Shown here: piece after piece, positions 1 to 8,815 of the stretch
Numbering within the stretch: the stretch's first letter is position 1
How the letters are laid out: every line of letters starts with the position of its first letter
DNA from: an uncultured Mycoplasmatota bacterium
GTDB taxonomy: Bacteria > Bacillota_I > Bacilli_A > RF39 > UBA660
Assembly (NCBI GenBank): GCA_946402735.1
Contig: CAMIXH010000001.1
Coordinates: forward strand, 175,175-239,174
Direction of reading: 5' to 3'
DNA: 64,000 nucleotides
The notes under the pieces: generated by a model
What the model was told of the DNA's origin: nothing
What the model saw: only the letters and a program-made list of their open reading frames with translations
Database searches by the model: none
Made by a program: the position numbers and the translations under genes

Positions 1-2
1 AT

Positions 3-1064
3 GGTAATATTACTACTCAAACAGTAGGAGCTATTCAAAGAAATATTCTTATGTTAGAACAAGAAGGTGGAGTAGATTTTTTTGGAAAACCAGAACTTCA
101 ATTATTTGATTTATTACAATTTGATTTTAATGGAAAAGGATTTATTAATGTTCTTGATGCTCAAGAATTATTTAAAAAACCAACACTATATGCAGTATTC
201 TTAGTATGGATGCTAAATAATTTATATGATAACTTACCTGAAGTTGGTGATTTAGAAAGACCAAAACTTGCTTTATTCTTAGATGAAGCACATTTGATTT
301 TCTCAGAAATGTCACCAAGTGTTACTAAACAAATAGTACAAGTAGTTAAATTAATACGTAGTAAAGGAGTAGGTGTATACTTTATTTCTCAATCTCCAAG
401 TGATGTACCAGATGATATACTATCTCAACTTGGAAATAAAGTACAACACGTACTTAGAAGTTATACTCCTAGTGATGAAAAAGCTATTAAAGCAGCTGCT
501 AATTCATTTAGAACAAATCCTAAATTTAAGACTGAAGAAGCTATTAAAGAATTAGCAACAGGAGAAGCACTAATTTCATTCTTAGATGAAAAAGGTGAAC
601 CAAGTGTAGTAGAAAGAGCTTGGATCTTACCTCCTCAAAGTTATATGGGAACTATCTCTGATGAACTAAGAGATTCATTAATTAAATCAAGTCGTATTTA
701 TGGTAAATATGAAACTGAACATAATGAAATATCTGCTACTGAAAAAGTAGATGAAGAAAATGCTCGTAGAGAAGAAGAAAAGAAGAGATTAGAAGAAGAA
801 AAAGCTGAAGAAGCAAGAGCAAAAGAAGAAGAAAAACAAAGAATAGCTGAAGAAAAGGCTGCTGAAAAAGAAGCTAAAGAAGCAGAAAAGAAGAGAATCG
901 CTGAAGAAAAAGCTGCTGAAAAGAAGAAAAAAGAAGAAGAAAAAGCTCGTAAGAACTCAGTTGGTTATAAACTTGGAAAGAAAGTAACTAATGCAGCAGC
1001 AAATAAAGTAATCAATAAAGGATTAAATTCAATTCTTAAAGGATTAGGAAAACTAGGTAAATAA
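3..1064 (+). CDS. HerA-like (DUF853/YjgR-type) ATPase, C-terminal part
   Basis: The frame is open from base 3 with no start in context, so the gene begins upstream of the window. The fragment has the second half of a HerA/FtsK-class ATPase: a Walker B-like strand ending in FLDEAH, followed by a segment ending in FISQSP typical of the DUF853 family. DUF853 proteins are predicted hexameric DNA-pumping ATPases with unclear cellular roles. The last ~110 residues are a Glu/Lys/Arg/Ala-rich coiled-coil followed by a basic tail. A Met at 51 is internal: the 16 codons before it (with TVGAIQR) continue the family alignment. Confidence 0.85.
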   Translation, partial: GNITTQTVGAIQRNILMLEQEGGVDFFGKPELQLFDLLQFDFNGKGFINVLDAQELFKKPTLYAVFLVWMLNNLYDNLPEVGDLERPKLALFLDEAHLIFSEMSPSVTKQIVQVVKLIRSKGVGVYFISQSPSDVPDDILSQLGNKVQHVLRSYTPSDEKAIKAAANSFRTNPKFKTEEAIKELATGEALISFLDEKGEPSVVERAWILPPQSYMGTISDELRDSLIKSSRIYGKYETEHNEISATEKVDEENARREEEKKRLEEEKAEEARAKEEEKQRIAEEKAAEKEAKEAEKKRIAEEKAAEKKKKEEEKARKNSVGYKLGKKVTNAAANKVINKGLNSILKGLGKLGK

Positions 1065-1076
1065 AAAGATAATATT

Positions 1077-1104
1077 AAAATATCTAACTTTTGTTAGATA
1101 TTTT
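1077..1104 (+). terminator. Intrinsic terminator after the HerA-like gene
   Basis: A 12-bp perfect stem (1077-1088 with 1093-1104) has a TTTT loop and a T-rich 3' side, 13 bases after the stop codon. Confidence 0.85.
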
Positions 1105-1121
1105 ATTTTGTGTAAAAATAG

Positions 1122-1150
1122 TTCAAAAATAATAATAAATATGTTAAAAT
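1122..1150 (+). promoter_or_regulatory. ezrA promoter
   Basis: TTCAAA (1122-1127), a 17-bp spacer, then TAAAAT (1145-1150) preceded by TG at 1142-1143 and one base, which is an extended -10. It lies between the terminator and the ezrA Shine-Dalgarno. Confidence 0.65.
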
Positions 1151-1166
1151 GTATAAGGAGGATATT

Positions 1167-2879
1167 ATGAATAAGGTAACAGCAATAATAGCATTAGTTT
1201 TTATAATTATTATGATTTTATTATATGTTATAAAGCTTATTATTAAAGCAAACAACAAGAAGAATATTTCTAATACTATTGATAAGCTTACTACTGAAAA
1301 AAATATGATAATATCCGCTAATCTTATTACTGAACTTTCTAAAGCAGGTAAACTAGTTAATAATAAGAAAATTGAAAATCAAGTTGATAATTGGAAAAAG
1401 AGATTTGATGATATAGAAAAAATTGATATGCCTAAATTAACTGATGAATTAATTGAAGCAGAAAACTTAAGTATGAATAAAGATATTGAAGGAGCTTATA
1501 TTGCGCTTGAAAGAGTTGAAAAAGATATTTTTTTAGTAGAAGCAAAAGCAACATCTTTATTAAATGAAATAAGAGAACTTACTGAAAGTGAAGAAAGAAA
1601 TAGAGAAGCTATTACTAAATTAAAGAGTATTTATAGAGAAATAGTATTTAAATATAATAAAAATAAAAATGATTATCAAAATGTATCTTCTAGAATAGAA
1701 TTACAATTTGAAAACATTGATAAATTATTTAGTGCTTTTGAAACATCTATTCAAAATAAAGAATATGAAGAATTGTCTAAAATAGTTAAAGTTTTAGATG
1801 ATATGATTAATAATATTAGTATTGTTATTGATGAAGCACCAACTATTGTTATGATGGCTACTATGATTCTTCCTAAGAAAATGAGTGATATTAAAGCAGT
1901 AAGTACTAAAATGACTAAAGATGGTTATAATCTAGAATACTTAAATATTGATTATAATATTGAAGAAACTAATAAGAAAATAGAAGAAATAATGGATAGA
2001 TTAAATGTACTTAATCTACAAGATTCTATATTTGATTTAAAAACTTTAATTGACTATTATGAAGGATTATATAGTGATTTTGATGCTGAAAAAAGAGGAA
2101 AAAATGATTTTGAAAGAGGAATCATTAATATAAGTGAAAGATTAAAGAAGACAACTTCAATAGTTAAAAATCTTTATATGGAAATAGGTAATATTAAAGA
2201 TACATATGATTTAACTGATGATGAAGTAAAGATTGTTGATGAAATTAATACTGAATTAAATGAAGTAAAAGAATCATTTAAAACAGTTAATGATAGAACT
2301 CTAATAAAAGTTATGCCATATTCAAAACTTGCTAATGAATGTGAAATGGTAGCTGTTAATTTATCAAAAGTAGAAGATAAATTAGAAACGACTCTAAAGA
2401 ATTTAGGAAGTTTAAAAGAAGATGAAGCTAGAGCTAGAGATCAATTATATGAAATTAAAAATATAATAAATAATTCTAAATATAAAATTAAAGATTATGA
2501 TTTACCAATTATACCTAGTAAATTTTATATTGAATTAAAAGAAGCATATGATGCAGTAAAAGAAATAAATAAAGAAATTGATAAGAAACCAATATCAATT
2601 AAAACATTGAATTTAAGAGTAGATACTGCTCGTGATTTAGCACTTAAGCTTTATCAAACTGCTTCAAATACAACAAAAACAGCTGCAATGGCAGAAATGG
2701 CTATAATGTATGGAAATAGATATAGATCAAGTAATAGAGAAGTTGAAAGGGGATTAATTCTTGGAACAAAAGCTTTTGAAAATGGAGATTATAATAAAGC
2801 TTTAGAAATAGTTTTAAATGCTATTAATATAGTTGAACCTGGAATTCAAAAGAAACTTCTAAGCATGATGGAAAGTTAA
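1167..2879 (+). CDS. ezrA: Septation ring formation regulator EzrA
   Basis: EzrA is a membrane-anchored spectrin-like protein that binds FtsZ and tunes Z-ring assembly in Firmicutes. The 570-residue product has one N-terminal membrane helix (about residues 5-24), almost no outside segment, and long helical coiled-coil repeats to the end, which matches the family in length and architecture. The ATG at 1167 is chosen because AAGGAGG lies directly upstream; an in-frame ATG at 1149 overlaps that site and is unlikely. The gene sits just ahead of ftsK, so it may be co-transcribed with another division gene. Confidence 0.9.
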   Translation: MNKVTAIIALVFIIIMILLYVIKLIIKANNKKNISNTIDKLTTEKNMIISANLITELSKAGKLVNNKKIENQVDNWKKRFDDIEKIDMPKLTDELIEAENLSMNKDIEGAYIALERVEKDIFLVEAKATSLLNEIRELTESEERNREAITKLKSIYREIVFKYNKNKNDYQNVSSRIELQFENIDKLFSAFETSIQNKEYEELSKIVKVLDDMINNISIVIDEAPTIVMMATMILPKKMSDIKAVSTKMTKDGYNLEYLNIDYNIEETNKKIEEIMDRLNVLNLQDSIFDLKTLIDYYEGLYSDFDAEKRGKNDFERGIINISERLKKTTSIVKNLYMEIGNIKDTYDLTDDEVKIVDEINTELNEVKESFKTVNDRTLIKVMPYSKLANECEMVAVNLSKVEDKLETTLKNLGSLKEDEARARDQLYEIKNIINNSKYKIKDYDLPIIPSKFYIELKEAYDAVKEINKEIDKKPISIKTLNLRVDTARDLALKLYQTASNTTKTAAMAEMAIMYGNRYRSSNREVERGLILGTKAFENGDYNKALEIVLNAINIVEPGIQKKLLSMMES

Positions 2880-2889
2880 GGTGGTTTTT

Positions 2890-5142
2890 GTGGCAAAGAA
2901 AAAAAGACAAAGAAAAACTAAAGAAAAGAAAAGTTTTGCATATGCAAATGAATTAATAGGACTATTATTTATATTACTTGGAATAACTGGTCTTGGTTCA
3001 TTTGGCGTAGTTGGAAGCTTTATAAAGAAATGTGCAATTTTTACATTTGGTACTTGGTATTGGTTATTACTTGCATTAGTTTTATTAATTGGTATTGTAA
3101 TGATTGCTAAAAGAGGAAAAGTAAATTACTTTAGTGGTAGATTAATAGGGGTTTATGCTTTAGTAATTGCTTTACTATTATTTTCGCATTTAAATTATAT
3201 TAAAGATAATGATATAGCAGGTAAAGAGATATTAACTGTTACTATGGATAATGTTAGAACTGCATTTAATACAGGAAGTGATATTAATACTGGTGGTGGT
3301 ATTATTGGCGCAGTATTATCATGGACATTTGTTTCTTTATTTGCAACAGAAGGAACTATTGTTGTAATAGTTGCAATAGTAATATTTGGTTTAATAATGA
3401 TATTTGATATAACACTTTCTGATATCGGTCATGCTATTGCTAGTGTATTTACTAGAAAAGATGATGACGATGAGGAAGAAGAAAAGCCAAGTAAAAAACT
3501 TAAGGATGACGATAGATTAATTGGTGATATGGATGAAGATGATGAAAAACCAATTGATAAGAGAGTAGTTATTACTAGCGTAGAAGATCTTGAACCTAAG
3601 AAAGAAGAAATTAAACCTGTAAAAGTAGAAGAAAAAATTGAAAAAGAAGATGAAGTAAGTGAAGTTTATATCAAACCTCCACTTGATTTATTAGATGTAC
3701 CTAAGAATAAAGGTAATAAAGCTAATTCAACTGAAGTTATAAATCAAAATACTAAAACAATTGAAAGAGTATTTAATGATTTCGGAATGCTTGCTAAAGT
3801 AGTAGAAGTACATGTTGGACCTGCTGTTACTCAATATGAGATGACTCTTCAAAGAGGAACAAAGGTTAATAAAGTACTAAGCATTTCTCGTGAAATAGCT
3901 TTAGCTCTAGCAGCAAAAGAAGTTAGAATTGAAGCTCCAATTCCTGGTAAAAATACAGTAGGTATTGAAGTTCCAAATCAAAATATTATTCCAGTATCTA
4001 TGAGAGAGATAATGGATGCTATGGTTAAAAATCATAAGTTAGATGATTCTAAATTAGCAGCTCCTCTAGGTAGAGATATAATGGGTAATGTAAAATATGT
4101 TGAAATTAATAAAACACCACATATGTTAGTAGCTGGTGCTACTGGTAGTGGTAAATCTGTATGTATTAATAACATAATTCTATCTGTACTTATGAGAACT
4201 ACTCCTGATGAAGTTAAGATGGTTCTAGTAGATCCTAAAAAGGTTGAATTTAATGTATATGATGGAATTCCTCATCTATTAACTCCAGTTGTAACAGATC
4301 CTAAGAAAGCAAGTGCTGCTTTACAAAAGATTGTTGTTATGATGGATGATAGATATGAAACATTTAAAAATAGTAATACTAAAAATATATCAACATATAA
4401 CGAATATGTAGATAAAGAATTAAAGAAGAAACCAGATTGTGGTTTAAAGAGAATGCCATTTATATTAGTTATTATTGATGAGCTTGCTGATTTAATGTTA
4501 GTAGCTGCTAAAGAAGTTGAAGAATCAATTATGAGAATTACTCAACTTGCAAGAGCTGCTGGTATTCATTTAATCGTAGCAACTCAAAGACCATCAACTG
4601 ATATTATTACTGGTGTTGTTAAATCAAATATACCAACTCGTGTATCATTTGCTGTTTCTTCAAGTATCGACTCTCGTACAATCTTAGATATGACTGGAGC
4701 AGAAAAACTACTTGGAAAAGGTGATATGTTATATAAACCAATGGATGATAATGCACCAACTCGTATTCAAGGATCATTTGTATCAGATGATGAAATTGCA
4801 AGAGTAGTTGAATTTATTAAGGAAAGAAGTCATGGACCTAGATATAGTGATGACTTTGAAAGACTAAATTCACCAAGTTCTTCCGAAGATGGAGGAAGTA
4901 CTTCTGTTGGACTTAGTGAAGAAGATAGAAAAGATGTTTTATACGATGAGATATTAAATTATGCGATTCGTATGGGACAAATAAGTGCATCTTTAATCCA
5001 AAGAAAATATTCAATTGGATATAATAGAGCTGCACGTATAATGGACATATTTGAAGAACGTGGAATAGTTGGTCCTGCTAAAGGAAGTAAACCAAGAGAT
5101 GTTCTTGTTAAATATGGGGATAATAGTGAAGGAGAAGAATAA
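2890..5142 (+). CDS. ftsK: DNA translocase FtsK/SpoIIIE
   Basis: This is a septum-located DNA pump that clears chromosome ends before division. About four N-terminal membrane helices (within residues 20-170) are followed by an acidic/charged linker (~190-270), the motor with Walker A GATGSGKS (~416-423) and Walker B LVIIDELAD (~525-533), and a C-terminal winged-helix gamma domain (~680-745) that reads polar DNA motifs. The GTG at 2890 is preferred because AAGGTGG (2878-2884) is 5 bases upstream; a GTG at 2881 overlaps that site. It starts 10 bases after ezrA. At 750 residues it is normal for the family. Confidence 0.93.
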   Translation: MAKKKRQRKTKEKKSFAYANELIGLLFILLGITGLGSFGVVGSFIKKCAIFTFGTWYWLLLALVLLIGIVMIAKRGKVNYFSGRLIGVYALVIALLLFSHLNYIKDNDIAGKEILTVTMDNVRTAFNTGSDINTGGGIIGAVLSWTFVSLFATEGTIVVIVAIVIFGLIMIFDITLSDIGHAIASVFTRKDDDDEEEEKPSKKLKDDDRLIGDMDEDDEKPIDKRVVITSVEDLEPKKEEIKPVKVEEKIEKEDEVSEVYIKPPLDLLDVPKNKGNKANSTEVINQNTKTIERVFNDFGMLAKVVEVHVGPAVTQYEMTLQRGTKVNKVLSISREIALALAAKEVRIEAPIPGKNTVGIEVPNQNIIPVSMREIMDAMVKNHKLDDSKLAAPLGRDIMGNVKYVEINKTPHMLVAGATGSGKSVCINNIILSVLMRTTPDEVKMVLVDPKKVEFNVYDGIPHLLTPVVTDPKKASAALQKIVVMMDDRYETFKNSNTKNISTYNEYVDKELKKKPDCGLKRMPFILVIIDELADLMLVAAKEVEESIMRITQLARAAGIHLIVATQRPSTDIITGVVKSNIPTRVSFAVSSSIDSRTILDMTGAEKLLGKGDMLYKPMDDNAPTRIQGSFVSDDEIARVVEFIKERSHGPRYSDDFERLNSPSSSEDGGSTSVGLSEEDRKDVLYDEILNYAIRMGQISASLIQRKYSIGYNRAARIMDIFEERGIVGPAKGSKPRDVLVKYGDNSEGEE

Positions 5143-5144
5143 AA

Positions 5145-5855
5145 ATGTCAACAGTACATATTGGAGCTGAAAAAGGTGATATCGCACCTAGAGTATTAAT
5201 GCCAGGTGATCCAAATAGAGCACATTATATTGCTCAAAAATATTTTGAAAATCCTCGTCTTGTAAATAAAGTAAGAGGTGAACTTGCTTACACAGGAACT
5301 TATAAAGGAGTAGAAATTACTGTATTTTCAAGTGGGATGGGTATTCCTAGTATGGGAATATATAGTTATGAATTGTTTAATGATTTTGATGTAGAAAAAA
5401 TAATTCGTATAGGAACAGCAGGTTCATATCTTGAAGATTTAAAAATATATGATATACTACTAGCTGATTCTTCTTATTCCGAGTCAACTTTTGATAAACA
5501 ATCAGGAAAAGATGAAATGGATATTATTAATTCATCTACAGAATTAAATGGTGATATTACTAATACTGCTTTAATGAGAGGTGTTCCACTAAAAGTTGGA
5601 AGAGTTCATACAAGTGATGCTTTCTATAATGAAGAAACTATAGAAGATTATAAGAAGTATACTGATATGGGATGTATGGCTGTTGAAATGGAAACTTTCG
5701 CACTATTATATAATGCTAAGAAGTTAATGAAAAAAGCAACATCATTGATTACAATAAGTGATAATTTAGTAACACATGAATTAATAGATTCAGAAGCTAG
5801 AGAAAGAAAACTCGATGAGATGATAGTTCTAGCATTAGAATCAATCATAAAATAA
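5145..5855 (+). CDS. deoD: Purine-nucleoside phosphorylase DeoD
   Basis: DeoD cleaves purine (deoxy)nucleosides with phosphate to the free base and (deoxy)ribose-1-phosphate. The 236-residue protein has the usual length of the hexameric bacterial class, with MPGDPNRA near the N-terminus (phosphate site), GTAGS, the VEMET nucleoside-binding segment and ITISDN carrying the catalytic Asp. It starts 2 bases after ftsK, so it is probably translated from the same message. A terminator follows. Confidence 0.95.
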   Translation: MSTVHIGAEKGDIAPRVLMPGDPNRAHYIAQKYFENPRLVNKVRGELAYTGTYKGVEITVFSSGMGIPSMGIYSYELFNDFDVEKIIRIGTAGSYLEDLKIYDILLADSSYSESTFDKQSGKDEMDIINSSTELNGDITNTALMRGVPLKVGRVHTSDAFYNEETIEDYKKYTDMGCMAVEMETFALLYNAKKLMKKATSLITISDNLVTHELIDSEARERKLDEMIVLALESIIK

Positions 5856-5860
5856 TAAAA

Positions 5861-5889
5861 GAAGAAGATTCATATGTAATCTTCTTTTT
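5861..5889 (+). terminator. Terminator after deoD
   Basis: A 10-bp stem (5861-5870 with 5878-5887, one G-T pair) with a 7-base loop and a T-rich 3' arm. Confidence 0.8.
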
Positions 5890-5905
5890 ATAACTAGGAG
5901 GTTTT

Positions 5906-7165
5906 ATGCAATATAATAAAATTATTAAAAATGATATAACTTATCATTTAATAAATACAAATAGATTTAAATCGATTAATTTAGTTTTATTTTTTACTAA
6001 AGAGTTTGATAAAGATGATATAGTATTTGGTAATTTCTTAACAAATAATATGGTTTATTCATCTAAAAAATATAATACTAAAAACAAAATAGCAAGTATT
6101 GGTGAAGACTTATATGGTACTAAGATATCTTCATCATTTGGAATAAATGGTAAATGTGAAACTATATCTTTTTCACTTGATTTTATTAATCCAAAATATA
6201 CAGAAGATAAATATATGGATTTATCACTAGACTTTTTATATGAAGTATTATTAAATCCAAATGTAGAAAATGATGAATTTAATCATGAGTTTTTTGAAAT
6301 TGTTAAGAATGACGCTATTGCTAATTATCAAAGTATAAAAGATAATCCAAATCTATTTGCAAGTATAGAATATGCAAAAATAATGTATAAAGATACTCCT
6401 AGTGAGAATTGTAGTATTCCATCTATTGAAGAAATAAATCGTGTTACTCCAAAGAATTTATATGAATACTATAAACATCTATTTGATGGAACATATAATA
6501 TAGATATTTGTATTCTAGGAGAAGTAGATACAAGTATTATTGATAAAATACATAAAGTATTTAAAGTGTTTAAATCTAATAATAAAAAATTAGAATTTAC
6601 AATAAAAAAAGATTTTGAAAATAAAGTTACAGAAAAAATTGATTCATTATCATTTAATCAATCTAAATTATATATTGGGTATAAACTAGATCCTATGAGT
6701 TTTCATGAATTTAATCATGTACTTAGAGTATATAATACTATACTTGGTACTATGAATGATTCAATACTATTTAATATAGTAAGAGAAGCAAATTCATTAT
6801 GTTATTCCATTGGAAGTTATGTATCAAGATATAATCCATCACTTACTATATATGCTGGTATTAATAAAAAGAATTATGACAAAACAATTGAACTAATTAA
6901 ATCATGCGTAGAAAGTATGAAAGATAAAGAAGTATTAAATAGATTATTTGATTCAGCTAAAAAGATGATAAATACTGTATTAAATAATTATTATGATGAT
7001 GCTGCATCTCAATTAAATAGATATTATAGTGAACAATTTGTTCCTCTTGAAGATGTTGAAGTAACAAGAAAAGAAATAGAGAAAGTTACTATTGATGAAG
7101 TAATTGCAATAAATGATAAAATTCATCTAAATACAATATATATGCTAAAGGGGGACAACAACTAA
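5906..7165 (+). CDS. M16 family peptidase homologue, YmfF-like (inactive partner)
   Basis: The 419-residue protein has the two-lobed M16 (insulinase/processing-peptidase) fold signals but no HxxEH zinc motif at the expected N-terminal position. This is the usual state of YmfF-type subunits that pair with an active YmfH-type partner. The ATG at 5906 follows AGGAGG. It overlaps the next gene by one base (TAATG), as expected for subunits made together. The substrate is unknown; related pairs process peptides or peptide-derived cofactors. Confidence 0.85.
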   Translation: MQYNKIIKNDITYHLINTNRFKSINLVLFFTKEFDKDDIVFGNFLTNNMVYSSKKYNTKNKIASIGEDLYGTKISSSFGINGKCETISFSLDFINPKYTEDKYMDLSLDFLYEVLLNPNVENDEFNHEFFEIVKNDAIANYQSIKDNPNLFASIEYAKIMYKDTPSENCSIPSIEEINRVTPKNLYEYYKHLFDGTYNIDICILGEVDTSIIDKIHKVFKVFKSNNKKLEFTIKKDFENKVTEKIDSLSFNQSKLYIGYKLDPMSFHEFNHVLRVYNTILGTMNDSILFNIVREANSLCYSIGSYVSRYNPSLTIYAGINKKNYDKTIELIKSCVESMKDKEVLNRLFDSAKKMINTVLNNYYDDAASQLNRYYSEQFVPLEDVEVTRKEIEKVTIDEVIAINDKIHLNTIYMLKGDNN

Positions 7166-8433
7166 TGAAAGAAAATGTATTTGAAAAAGTAAATGAAAAA
7201 GTATATACAGAAACACTAAAAAATGGAATAGATTTATATTTATATCCAACTAAAAAAACAAAGAATTTCTATATATCAATATCTGTTAAATATGGAGCTA
7301 GAATTACTAAATATAAATTAAACGATAAAACAGTAGAAGTAATACCAGGTAGTGCTCATTTTTTAGAACATAAGGTTATGGCTTTATCAGAAAATGAAGA
7401 AATATCAAGAAGAATAAATGAACTTGGTAGTCTTGCTAATGCATGGACTAATTATTATGGAACTAACTATAATATTTTTGGAAGTATTAACTTAATTGAA
7501 AATTTAAAACTATTACTTGATATATTCTATAATACTGATATTAATGAAAAATGTGTTAATGAAGAAAAAGGTATTATTGGTGAAGAAATAGATATGTATA
7601 AAGATGAAATAAATAGTCTTATGTATAATAATCTATTTAACAATTTATTTAATAAATCATATGTTAAAAATACAGTAGTAGGAGAAAGAGAAGATATTGA
7701 AAAAATAACTGCTAAGTCATTAAATGAAATATATGATGATTACTATACTCCTAATAATACATTTATAATTGTATCTGGTGATTTTGAAGTAGAAGAAGTA
7801 AGAAAAGTTATTCATGATTATATGGATAAGTTAGATCTTAAAAAGAAAGAATTACCAAAAAGAATAATTGAAAAAGAAACTGATAATGTATGTTTAAACT
7901 ATGAAGAAATAAAAAGAGATTCTGAAAATGATAGAGTTAAATATGCCATTAAAATGGATAAGAAAAGATTCAACTTTAAAGATGATTTGTTCTTAAGATA
8001 TTATATTAGTATTATTATGTCATCTAATTTTTCATCATCATCTCCATTATATGAAAAGTATAAAAATGAAGGACTTATTATTTCAATGAGTAGTGGTGTT
8101 AATATTATTGATGATTATGTTGTAATTATAGTAAGTGCAACATGTAATAATGGAAGTAAATTTATTGAAAGATTAGATAAAGATATTAAAGGATTAACAC
8201 TAGATAAGAAAACATTTGAAAGAAAGAAAAAGATATTCTTAAGATCATATATTCTTGACTTTGATAATATAGAAGATATTGAATATAATATATGTGAATC
8301 AATACTTATGGATGATAAAGTTGATTATAATGAATATACACATATAAGTAATATGACTTATGAAGAAGCTAGTAATATTTTAAATAGTTTCAAATATGAA
8401 AATGTGTGTGTTGTTAGAACAATAAAAGAGTAA
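7165..8433 (+). CDS. M16 family zinc peptidase, YmfH-like (catalytic partner)
   Basis: Residues around 65-72 carry HFLEH, the inverted zinc motif of M16 proteases, and a downstream EEKGIIGEEIDMY segment supplies the distal Glu ligand. It is 422 residues long and follows its inactive paralogue with a one-base overlap. Together they likely form a heterodimeric chamber protease in the cytoplasm. GGGGGA upstream is the Shine-Dalgarno. Confidence 0.88.
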   Translation: MKENVFEKVNEKVYTETLKNGIDLYLYPTKKTKNFYISISVKYGARITKYKLNDKTVEVIPGSAHFLEHKVMALSENEEISRRINELGSLANAWTNYYGTNYNIFGSINLIENLKLLLDIFYNTDINEKCVNEEKGIIGEEIDMYKDEINSLMYNNLFNNLFNKSYVKNTVVGEREDIEKITAKSLNEIYDDYYTPNNTFIIVSGDFEVEEVRKVIHDYMDKLDLKKKELPKRIIEKETDNVCLNYEEIKRDSENDRVKYAIKMDKKRFNFKDDLFLRYYISIIMSSNFSSSSPLYEKYKNEGLIISMSSGVNIIDDYVVIIVSATCNNGSKFIERLDKDIKGLTLDKKTFERKKKIFLRSYILDFDNIEDIEYNICESILMDDKVDYNEYTHISNMTYEEASNILNSFKYENVCVVRTIKE

Positions 8434-8450
8434 TTTAAAAACTCTTTTTA
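8424..8450 (+). terminator. Terminator after the M16 pair
   Basis: AAAAGAGT (8424-8431) pairs with ACTCTTTT (8441-8448) and is followed by T-rich sequence; the stop codon lies inside the hairpin. Confidence 0.75.
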
Positions 8451-8487
8451 TTTTGTCCTTTTTGTTTCATTTTTATGAGTGATATAG

Positions 8488-8493
8488 TATAAT
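8488..8493 (+). promoter_or_regulatory. comN-secDF -10 element
   Basis: A perfect TATAAT stands 16 bases before the comN ATG. No good -35 is visible. Confidence 0.5.
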
Positions 8494-8509
8494 TAAATTG
8501 GTGAATTCT

Positions 8510-8806
8510 ATGGACGATAAAATTGAATTTAAATCTTTAAAAGAACTATATGAAAGAGTTAAACCTGCTTTATATTCTAAACAAAAAGAAGTAAAAAGGT
8601 TAGGTCTAAAATATGTAACAGAAAAAGATATTTGGAACTATCTTGTTGAAAATGTTTGGAAAACTAAAGAAAACTTAGAACTTCATGAATTAATTAGTGA
8701 TATATTATATGCTAATAATTATGATTTAAATGAGTATGCAATGAGAAGAATAAAAGAATATAAAGAAAGTGAAGAATTAATAATGGATAAGGACAACTTA
8801 TTCTAG
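8510..8806 (+). CDS. comN: ComN-type post-transcriptional regulator
   Basis: A 98-residue helical protein matching the Post_transc_reg family (Bacillus ComN/YrzD), including KRLGLKYVTEKDIWNYL. In Bacillus ComN affects stability and localization of the comE mRNA; its role here is inferred. The Bacillus gene likewise lies beside secDF. The ATG at 8510 is chosen because GGTGA (8500-8504) stands 5 bases upstream; TTG 8498 and GTG 8501 overlap that site. Confidence 0.78.
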   Translation: MDDKIEFKSLKELYERVKPALYSKQKEVKRLGLKYVTEKDIWNYLVENVWKTKENLELHELISDILYANNYDLNEYAMRRIKEYKESEELIMDKDNLF

Positions 8807-8815
8807 GAGGATAAC

